This document shows, in pieces, positions 55,712 to 64,000 of a stretch of 64,000 bases of DNA; the stretch's first letter is position 1; every line of letters starts with the position of its first letter. The notes beneath the pieces were generated by a model. It was not told the origin of the DNA. It saw only the letters and a list, made by a program, of their open reading frames with translations, and did no database searches. Source of the DNA: Tanytarsus gracilentus (lineage: Eukaryota > Arthropoda > Insecta > Diptera > Chironomidae); contig JAXRKN010000018.1 in NCBI GenBank assembly GCA_038502055.1, positions 434,001 to 498,000 on the forward strand, given 5' to 3'. The translations under genes and the position numbers were made by a program.

Positions 55712-58700
55712 ATGAAAGTAAATCTATTAAAATTGTTAATAATCTTCAGTGCGATAAATTGTTTTGTTGTCTCTGAGTGAGTTGAGTAATTTTTTTCAAC
55801 ATAAAAAATATTTTGTAATATTTTAAAATTATCCTTTAGAATGTTGTCATTTAAAAATTTTAAAAATCCACAAAATACTCAAAAAAATTATTTTTTCTTA
55901 ATTATTTTTTAAAACTCATCAAAGATAATTAAAATTAATCGAATTATTTTTTAATTTTTTAAAATTTAGCCACATCACCATTTTCGCTCCGCCTTCATTT
56001 CGCTCTCGAATGGCGTACAGTGCTTTCTTATCAACCTCACACATGACCAAGCCAACATATGTTGCTGTAAAATTTAAGGATGCAACGTCCGTCCACAAGG
56101 TAAAGAAGATGATGGCTGACAATTCTGTCAACACAAGACTCACACTAGGTAATCGAGGTAAAAATAACACACTAACCGTGGTTGCACGTCGTACCATCAA
56201 TAACCAAGATATGTGTGTCAGCATGACCCATAAAATTCGCAGGAATAATAAAAAATTTGAGACGTTCATTCAACTTGATAAGCCACTCTATCGTCCGGGT
56301 GAGAGCATGAGTTTTCGAGTTGTCACAATCGACTCAGATGTTCGGCCTTATCAAATTGCCAACATTCTAATCGACATCATAGATGCAGAGGGAAACCGAG
56401 TTTATCAATATAAAGAAATTGACGATCAACCTTTCCTTAAACTTGGCATTTTCCAAGCGGTTTTTCCATTTTCAAAATATCCAAATTTGGGCAATTGGAC
56501 GATGAAAGTTTGGATCGACAATCAAGTGGCTTTAAGTGCCGAAAAAATTTTCTCCGTTGAAAAAACTTCGTTACCATTTTACTCAGTCACAATTGATGTT
56601 TTTCGTAAAGTTCTTCGCAACTCAAATAGACTTGACATTTTATTTTACGCAAAATATGCATTCGGTCAATATGTGAAGGGTACGGCAAAAATGACAGTTA
56701 CACATGTGGCTACGGGTCACGTTTATAAACAGGAAACGTTCAATGTTGATACTTTAATTCAAAGAAAATATTCACTCGATAAAGATTTGGGATTAAATGT
56801 CGTTAATGCCGATCAAGATTTTGTCGTAAAAGTTGAATTTGAAGATTCGTCTAGTGGAACTAAAATGGAAAAATCGGAAACCTTCACAGTCACATCTAAA
56901 AAAGAATATGAAGTTAGGATAACACCAACCAGCGCATACACGCCAGGCTTAACTTACACAGTTAACGTTGAAATTATCGACTGGATGGGAAATCGAGTTC
57001 GAAATAAGAGTGAACCAGTCGAAGTTAACGCTTCATTTAACAATAAAAAAATTACAATTCACGAATTCTTGTCGAATGGACTCGCAACGATTAGCTTAAA
57101 AACGGACAAAGATGTCGAAGGTTTTGATCTTGAAGCGACTTTTTTCTTAAAAAAATTCAAGAGCACTTTAAAAGTTTCTCGATCTGTCGTGAGTGAAACT
57201 AGAATTGGAGTTGTCGTTCCTAAAATGTGAGTAGAAATTTTAATTATACTAGAAGCGAAAGTTTCTTATACCCTAATAGACAAATTGCAAGCAATTGTTT
57301 AAACATTTGCATGCAATTTTCATGAAAAACATGTTTTTTGTCTGTTAGGTTTTTATAGGGTTCAAAAACCTTTCTAATGTGACCGACTTAATACATTATG
57401 GTCCTCCTTAAATTTTTAAATTTTTTCTGATTTTTAAATTTCTCTTTTAGCATCTCAATAAACTCAAATATCGAGGTTAATCTTGAAAGTCCAACTTTTC
57501 TCAATAAAGTTAATTTAGTTGTAGTTGGTAAAGCTGGAATGTCTTACGGAGCTCATGTTAATTGTAAAGGAAAATATGAGTGTAAGATTAACGTTCAAAC
57601 GACTGTCGATATGATGCCGAGAGCTGACTTAAGAGTTTACGCACAATCCGGTGATTCAAAGCACTTCTTGAAAGGTGAAGCTATTTTGGTGTTTGATCAG
57701 CTTGGGGAAAATTATGTGAGGTTAATTTTTAATTTTAAATGAGTGTATTAAAAATCTTTTTCTTCATTCCAGTTAAATATTTCAACGAAAGACGGCAAAA
57801 CCAATTTTAAACCCAAAGATGACGTCACACTTCAATTTAAAAGTCAACCAAAATCAACGATCGCAATTCTTGGAATTGATAAACGTCTCACTTTCCTCCG
57901 CGATGGTCACGACATTGACGAGAAAAGTGTTATTAATGCAGTTATGGACTCGCCTAAACATGTAATTGAAAAAAATAATTTCGATGGTGTAAATTTTATT
58001 TTGGAAATGATATTGGTAAATTTTCATCCTTGCACTCCTGAAGAGGCAAATATTATTGACGAAGCTTGGAGTTCGACAGGAGACATTTCACAAAGAGCGA
58101 ATGACAAGACTTATATTGTAAAAACTCACGCTGGAGAAGATGAAGAACCAGAAGATCCAGCAAATGCAGATCCAGAAATTCCCTACATTCGCAAGCACTT
58201 TCCTGAACGCTGGATGTTCGAAACTATTGATGATCTCGACGAAAATGGATTTAAAGAAATTAATAGAAAAATTCCGGATTCAATGACTTCTTGGGTTATT
58301 TCGGCATTTTCAATGCATAAAACTCACGGATTAGCTCTAGCAAAGCCAATTGAACTTGTTGTATCGAGTCAATTTTTTGTCAACTTAAATCTTCCCTACT
58401 CGATGAGATTTGGTGAGGTTCTCAAGCTGGACATTATTGTCTTCAACATGATGAACACACCTCAAGAAATAAATGCAAATGTTGAAATTATCAAGTCTGT
58501 CGCTGGCAAAGATCAATTCAAAGTTGTCGAGTTTAAAACAGCTGGAAGTTGTGGTGTCAGCTTGAACAATCAAAATACGAAAAATATTCAAATTCCTCAC
58601 AGAGCTGGATCAAGAACTTTCTTCCACATTGATCCATCAGTCATTGGTAAAATGAAGATTCGAGTCAAAGTCACGACAACAGTTGATGGAGTTGTGCATC

Positions 58701-60761
58701 GAGACGCAGTTGAAAGAGAAATAATAGTTGAGAATGAAGGAATTTCTTACTACGTCACTGACAATCACGAAATAAGTTACAAAACTCGAAACAGCACAAC
58801 CCTACCAACGAGAACTTTTATTCCTCCATCTGCGTCTGATCCAGAAACTGTTTTGTTCACTGGTACGGCAATTGGCCATATGCTTGGCAATAACATTGAT
58901 GCAAACTTTAACGAACGAGATATGTAAGATGACTTTTTGATCTTTTTAACTTAATTTAATTTTAAAACATTTTTAGACTTAATCCGGGTGGCTGTGCGGA
59001 ACAAACAAGTTCATCTTTTATGCGTACTCTTTTCGTTTATCGAGGATTAGAAGTTAAAGGATATTTTAGTCGCAAAGCAGAAGCACAAAGATATCTCCAA
59101 GCAGGAGTTCAAAGACTTATGACATGGCGAAAAGGTGACGGAAGTTTTAGTACTTTATTTGTAAGTTTTGATACTTTGAAACTTCAATATTTAACGAATT
59201 CTTTATTTTAGTATCAACCAAGCTCAACATGGACCACAGCTTACATTGCAAGAATTCTCGGACAGGCTTTAAGGCTTCGAGCAATTTACGGATGTGAAGG
59301 AACAATTTCGTCGGCACTTCACTACTTGTCAAGAACTCAGAATGCAGATGGAAGTTTTCAAGAAGCCGGTTACGCAAAAACACCAAATTATCCCGCAGAA
59401 TCAACACGAAATGTTCGATTTACAAGTTTTGTTCTCTTAGCATTTCTCGAAAATCGAAACATGGGTTATGACAATGTCATTAGAAAAGCTTTTGACTTTA
59501 TTGAAAATCGTATAGCTTCTGCTGATAATTATGCAGCTTCAGTTGCCGCTTTTGCTCTAGCTATGGGTGGAAAAAATGAACTTGCAACGACGGTATTAGA
59601 CATGCTCGAAAAAACAGCAATAGTAAGTGGTAACAGTGTGTATTGGAATATGAGGGGAAATGAATATACTTCACCTGAAACAATAAATCTCATCACATCT
59701 TACACTGCATTGGCTTACTTAAAGCTAGAAGATGCCGGTCATGCGTCACGCGCTGTAAATTATTTGATGAGAGTTAAAAATCCAAATGGCTTGTATGGTC
59801 GTGATGGATATCACGAGTCACACGACACGGCCATTGCAATGGAAGCGATCGCTGAAATGTCGAAGAGAAAAGTTGCAGATCAGCATGATTTAACTATTTC
59901 GTTTACCAATCAAAATTATCACAAGGAAGAAATGCGAGTCACAAATACTAATTGGAATAAAGTTCAATATATTGAAATGCCAAAGTACAGCAACGGAATT
60001 GTTGTGAAAGTTGACGGACTTGGATATGCAACAATGGCTCTGATTATTGAATATTTCTTAACCATCGATAAAATTTCAAATTCTTACACGCTTGCTTTGG
60101 AATATAATCGAGGTGACGCACAGAAGGCAGAATTGAGAGCTTGTGCAACAAATATCGGACCTCCAAAGGCAGAAATGACAATCATGCAGTTTGTTTTGAC
60201 CGGCGGATATGTTTATGACAATTCTCTCAATCCTGCTGATGGTAAAATTATTTCGGTGAGTTTAAGATCATTTTTGGTTTAAATAATGGTAATTTTAATT
60301 ACCTGAAATACCCAATTTTACCTGAATATTTTATTACTTTATAAAATCTTAGGTTTTTTAATTTTTTTGAATTTATAAATTAAGTTATGAAATTTTTTTC
60401 ACGTGAATTTTCATAACGTATTTTATAACTTTAAAAATGATGTAAAAAAATTTAAAAAAAATTGAACAGAACCGTTAAAATTTTTAAATTAATTATTTTT
60501 CAGCAAGTAGACTTTGCTAAAGCCAAGACGGTTATAAACTTGTACATTCCTGCAATGACGAGAAATCAAGTTATTTGTGCGACAATCAAAGCCAAAAAAG
60601 CCTTTGAAATTTCAAACTTTAAAAGAGCTTCGGTGAAAGTTTTTCTCTACAGTGAAAGAAGTGAGATTAATTAATTCTTTAAATTATTTTAATAATTTAT
60701 TTTCTTTTTAGACGATTTTGCTGCAAGATTCTTTGATGTCGGCAAAAATTCATGCATGTGA
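55712..60761 (+). CDS. Thioester-containing protein (TEP/alpha-2-macroglobulin family)
   Basis: Exons 55712-55776, 55970-57226, 57451-57715, 57773-58923, 58977-59160, 59212-60255, 60504-60660 and 60712-60761 give 1390 residues, normal for insect TEPs. All junctions are GT-AG and keep frame. The signal peptide is MKVNLLKLLIIFSAINCF. MG-type domains include QLDKPLYRPGESMSFRV. An acidic, protease-accessible stretch (AGEDEEPEDPANADPEI) precedes FPERWMFETI...DSMTSWVISAFSM. The thioester is PGGCAEQT: Cys and Gln are kept, and the usual GCGEQ has Ala for Gly. The alpha-helical thioester domain follows (YQPSSTWTTAYIARIL; TQNADGSFQEAG). A receptor-binding-like C-terminus ends NSCM. Such proteins attach covalently to microbes and act as opsonins. 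Activation by a protease and stabilisation by LRR partners are known for mosquito TEP1, not shown here. Confidence 0.95.
57271..57350. mobile_element. About 80-bp MITE in TEP intron 2
   Basis: Ends CCTAATAGACAAA and TTTGTCTGTTAGG are inverted copies around a GCATGCAATTTTCATG-rich centre. TATA-like flanks are present on both sides. Confidence 0.55.
60365..60437. repeat. ACGTTATGAA-type palindrome in TEP intron 6
   Basis: Arms 'ataaattaagttatgaaatt' and 'aattttcataacgtatttta' enclose 'cacgtg'. It is a relative of 12751-12832 and 35127-35203. Confidence 0.5.
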
Positions 60762-60947
60762 AAGTTTTAAATTTAAAAAAAAATAACAAAAAATCTAATT
60801 TTTACATTTTTATAAAAATTGTCAAATAAAAATTTATTAAAGATTTTATGAGTCAATCATTCCAATTTTTACTCTCAATCTCAATTTAAATTGAATAATT
60901 TCACCTCAGTTACTTGAGAGCGCTTCAATTGTCAACACATCGTCGCA

Positions 60948-61142
60948 ATGAAATTTCACAAAACATTTTTTGTGATATTTTTAACAATATTTATGGCCAT
61001 CTCAACATTAGCAGCGCCTTGTGGATGTGGAAAGAAGTTTAAACCACCGATTATCATCTACAATCCAGTTCCATTGACTGAGAATCTCCTTCAAGATGTC
61101 GGAAAAGTTTTCAATGAACTTGAAACGACGACAATTGAATAA
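60948..61142 (+). CDS. Small secreted peptide with CGCGKKF motif
   Basis: A single exon of 64 residues. The signal peptide is MKFHKTFFVIFLTIFMAIST, then LAAPCGCGKKFKPPIIIYNP and a short acidic tail. Only two cysteines are present, so a classic defensin-type fold is unlikely. AATAAA overlaps the stop region (about 61140 and 61161). It lies just after the TEP gene on the same strand. Family unknown. Confidence 0.6.
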   Translation: MKFHKTFFVIFLTIFMAISTLAAPCGCGKKFKPPIIIYNPVPLTENLLQDVGKVFNELETTTIE

Positions 61143-61294
61143 TAAAACGCAAATTGGAACCAATAAATCTGAATTATAATTCATTTGAAGTTTTTTTTTC
61201 ACAATTTTATTCGGTTTTTTATTTCAGTTGAGAGAAGACGTTTTGAAGACGCTTAAAAATTTAATATTTTTTATTAAAAAAAATAATTTTCAAG

Positions 61295-62290
61295 ATGATT
61301 TCAATAATTTTCTTCTTATCAACAATTTTTTTGTGTCTTAATGCCAATAAAATTCAACTTAATAACTGTAATTGTGGTGGTTTTATAAAAATTAGTGCGA
61401 TTGGTGAAAATTTCAATTTAAAAATTAATAAAAAACCATTTGAAGCCTTTTTCGATCATCCAGATGTAAAAAATAGAAGAATTTATGTGATTGGAAATTT
61501 TGGAGAGACTCAAGTGCTCGATAGAATTATTTTAAAAGAATTGTACACAAATGTGAGTTTTTAATTTTTTTTATTAGATTTAAAAACTTTCTTTAATATT
61601 TTTTTTAAATTTTGAATTTTAAACAAAATTTTAATTTTTTTTACAAAAATCAATTTTCGATATTTTTAATTTTTAAACTTTAAAAAAATTTCAATTTCAA
61701 TTTTCAACTTTAAAAAATTTAATTTTTGTAATTTTTTAGTATGACTCTCTCAAAGATCCAGAATGTCGAGGACCCATAGCTACATCATGCATAGAGGCGA
61801 ACACAAAAATTTCTTCGTTAAACTCAATTGAACTTTGGAATGACGTGTTTCTTTATGATGCGATGAATGGAAGCAAAATCGCGATAATTTTCATCAATTT
61901 CAAAACTCTCGAGGGTCAATCAGAATTAATGAGTCGACAACTTTCAGCGGTTTCGAGCTTTTTATCGTCAATTTATCTTTATTTGGGAGAAAAATCTTTC
62001 TATGATGAACTTTTTGGAGAAGAGGTAAGTGGAAAATAAATAATTAGCGGAGCTATAAAAATTTAAAATCAGGGATTGAAACTCGTGATGTCAAAATTGA
62101 ATGAAAATTTTAATTAAATGAAAAATATTTTGAAATTTTTAATGAAATATTGCGAGTTTACCATCCCTTGATTTTTTAGCTCCGTTATAAAATATTTTTA
62201 TAATTTTTGAAACTTAATTTTTAGAGTCAAGAATGCACTAGAATCCTCACGGTTTTCACCTTTTATAACCGTTTTCACCGGAATTTTTAA
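61295..62290 (+). CDS. Secreted protein, 5' portion of a second transposon-interrupted gene
   Basis: Exons 61295-61552, 61740-62024 and the start of a third at 62225. The signal peptide is MISIIFFLSTIFLCLNA, followed by NCNCGGFIKISAIGENF and RIYVIGNFGETQVLDRIIL. Exon 2 contributes DPECRGPIATSCIEANTKIS and SELMSRQLSAVSSFLSSIYL. The third exon opens AGT CAA GAA TGC and then runs into an inserted element, where it stops at 62288-62290. The interrupted frame resumes in phase at 62805. No known domain was recognised. Confidence 0.6.
62048..62186. mobile_element. Palindromic MITE in intron 2, CAGGGATTGAAACTCG-type ends
   Basis: The outer arms CGGAGCTA and TAGCTCCG and the inner arms CAGGGATTGAAACTCG and CGAGTTTACCATCCCTTG are inverted copies. 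Similar single ends occur at about 24160 and 52603. Confidence 0.6.
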
Positions 62291-62804
62291 TAACCTTTCA
62301 CCTTTTTCTTCTTACGTTTTTTTTTATAAATTTTTTTTTATTAAATTATTTTTTATAAATATTTATTTTTTACTTTTTATTTTTTTTATAACTATCTTAA
62401 TCTAATTTGTGAAAGTATATCACTTCTTCTCTTATCATTTAAGATATCAAAATTTTTTTTATTCAATACTTTTACCTTTATCACAATTCGTTTAAAGTTT
62501 TTTTTATTAAAAAAGTGAATGAATTTTCTTTTTGACAACGCGAGACAAAAAGTGTTATATTATTGGAAAATATAGTTTTTTTAATTTTTTTTCTTTTTCG
62601 GAATAAATCATCTAGTCAATTTTAATAGACTTGGAGATGAGAACATCAATCAATTCTTTTCTGTTTTTTTAATTATTTTTTTTTTTTTTATTTTTTTTTT
62701 TTAAAATTTTTTTTTTCGAATTTAGATAAAAACTCATAACCTTACCGGTGAAACCGTTATGATTTTTCCGTTACCGATCGTTAAACCGGTTTTTAGGATC
62801 TCTA
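62239..62804. mobile_element. Non-autonomous hAT-like element inserted in a coding exon
   Basis: The ends TAGAATCCT...ACCGTTTTCACCGG and, inverted, TAGAGATCCTAAAAACCGGT are related. ACCGGTT-like motifs cluster subterminally. The right flank AATGCGAC (62805-62812) and left flank AATGCAC (62232-62238) look like an 8-bp target duplication with one base lost. The interior is extremely T-rich and non-coding. Confidence 0.7.
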
Positions 62805-63457
62805 AATGCGACTTCAATTTTCACATCGACGAGAATGATCAAAGAGAAGAAATCGATGGTTCAGTTCTGGAGCTTCGGAGTATTCTAGCATCACAAAATT
62901 TCGATATGCATGAAAATTTGCATTTTATTGGAGAAGATTTGAGTATTGAAAATTTTTTGAGAAATTTAGAATTGGCTGAAAATCAAATTGCGAGTTATTG
63001 TGAAAAACTTAAAGAAATTAGTGAATATTTTGTTGAAAATTTTGATAATGGAATTGAGAAGGATGAACTGATAAGGGAAATGCTGTTAAAGTCATCAAAC
63101 TATTTTGAAAATATTTTCTCTAAGAAAATTAACACAACTCCTAAAATGGAGAGAAATTATAAATTATTCAAGGCCAAAATAATTAAAATGTTAGATGTGG
63201 TTTTGAACAAAACAGAAAAATTTGTTGAAAATTCATTAAATTTGAACACTGACAATTTTCAATCTAAATCAGACATTCTTAATTTTTCACTCCCGATCGA
63301 TATCAACATAAGAACAGGAACAAAGAGAAATTTCATTAAAACTTTGCAAGAAATTTTTGAAATTGCAAATTCTGAAATTTTTAAAAGTAAAACTTTCGTC
63401 AAACTTTTAAGCCATCAAAAAATTTCAATTCCACTCGCGTGCGACGTAAAATGTTAA
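62805..63457 (+). CDS. 3' portion of the transposon-interrupted secreted gene
   Basis: The frame KCDFNFHIDENDQREEIDGS continues to LACDVKC and a stop. It is rich in helices (ENFLRNLELAENQIASYCEK) and has no start or signal of its own; the only upstream ATG lies in the inserted element. It is in phase with GAA TGC of the third exon of the preceding gene. The intact gene would encode roughly 400 residues. Confidence 0.6.
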
Positions 63458-63882
63458 AATTTAAAAAAAAATAAAAATTGAATTTATAATTCATAAAAGT
63501 TAAATTGTGAGTTTTTAAGTCGTGAAAAATGGATTAAATCTTGCGTGTTAATTATTAAGCAATAAAAAATACACGAAAATTTTAAAACAATTTTATTTAC
63601 TTCACACTGACTCACGTCATGTCCAAACAACTTTTTCAACAGCTTCTATCTAAAATCTTATCACGGTGTTTCCCCAATTTTGCTTTGTACTACATAAACT
63701 TCCTCAAAATCAGGTCACAACAACAGCCGTCAAAATACAGTTTGCGCACTTAAAAAACATCTTCCGATAAACTCACTGCAGAATCGAATTTTCTTTATCA
63801 TTCGACATGTTTTTTCGATAATTGCTCTTGGGTATAAAATGAGGAAGATTTTAGACGGTTGTCATTAGTTTATGTTTAAATC
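63458..63882. other. Intergenic with core promoter of the last gene
   Basis: A TATA box (TATAAA, 63833-63838) is followed by an initiator-like GTCATTAGTT about 28 bp downstream. No other feature was seen. Confidence 0.55.
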
Positions 63883-64000
63883 ATGTGGAAGATACTTGTG
63901 ATAACTTATTTGGCTTGTGCGAGTGCACAAATTCCAACTTTTCCATCGTTTCCAGCTCCAACGACGGCAGCACCGTCGGGAAATCAGAGACCGCCGGCAA
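63883..64000 (+). CDS. Secreted protein, partial at right edge
   Basis: The start ATG at 63883 gives signal peptide MWKILVITYLACASAQ. A Pro/Thr/Ala-rich stretch (IPTFPSFPAPTTAAPSGNQ) then runs off the window with no stop. The TATA box and initiator upstream support this start. The family cannot be told from 39 codons. Confidence 0.65.
   Translation, partial: MWKILVITYLACASAQIPTFPSFPAPTTAAPSGNQRPPA

Noticed and set aside
1..64000. CRISPR arrays, bacterial operons, phage or viral genes
   Set aside because: None seen. Introns, pol II-type promoters and gene content are those of an insect nucleus, and no reverse transcriptase, integrase or capsid-like frame was recognised.

Overview
The window looks like nuclear DNA of a dipteran insect, most likely a nematoceran such as a non-biting midge (inference). 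It is very AT-rich. Genes are packed tightly with introns of about 50-60 bp carrying GTGAGT/GTAAGT donors. The content includes a ZAD-C2H2 zinc-finger protein, PIP4K, a thioester protein, DM9-repeat proteins and C-type-lectin-like domains. There is also a tRNA-Tyr(GTA) gene with a short intron. Exon structures below were assembled by eye from splice sites and reading frame; no transcript data were available.

Layout. 1-3189 (-) and 15176-19441 (+) are two intronless paralogues combining an N-terminal nuclease-like segment with a NACHT-type NTPase. The first runs off the left edge and its last codons fall in tRNA-like sequence. The 3.2-9.9 kb stretch is repeat-rich and holds no convincing gene. 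9.95-12.7 kb is one secreted lectin-like gene split by a hAT-type element with a perfect 8-bp target duplication. 12.7-15.2 kb holds miniature elements, a long-inverted-repeat element and tRNA-Tyr. 22.1-23.9 kb is PIP4K. 25.7-29.3 kb (-) holds three small membrane or leucine-rich-repeat (LRR) coiled-coil genes. 29.7-31.6 kb is a DM9 protein. 31.65-34.06 kb is a nested transposable element with minisatellites. 34.5-35.7 kb is a secreted orphan and 36.2-37.9 kb a FAM185A-like gene. 37.9-40.8 kb (-) holds two LRR-BTB paralogues, one cut short. 41.0-42.8 kb is a divergent pair of tail-anchored, possibly SEA-like proteins. 43.0-45.1 kb (-) is the zinc-finger gene and 45.8-46.3 kb a small membrane protein. 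46.4-49.2 kb (-) is a secreted LRR coiled-coil protein and 50.3-51.6 kb (-) a DM9-coiled-coil protein. 52.1-53.6 kb is a serine protease. 53.75-55.19 kb is three identical 479-bp tRNA-promoter-like repeats. 55.7-60.8 kb is a thioester-containing protein (TEP). 60.9-63.5 kb holds a small secreted peptide and a second TE-interrupted secreted gene. A further secreted gene begins at 63.88 kb.

How the genes may work together. Many products are secreted or membrane recognition types: LRR coiled-coil, lectin-like, DM9, TEP and a trypsin-like protease. The NACHT pair is of the intracellular sensor class. A neighbourhood biased to innate immunity is a reasonable inference. The closeness of a LRIM/APL1-like LRR protein, a protease and a TEP is notable, because those families cooperate in mosquito haemolymph. 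The same LRR style also occurs fused to BTB domains, which suggests local domain shuffling. Transposable elements have inserted in two coding exons, and one paralogue shows signs of gene conversion followed by a nonsense change.
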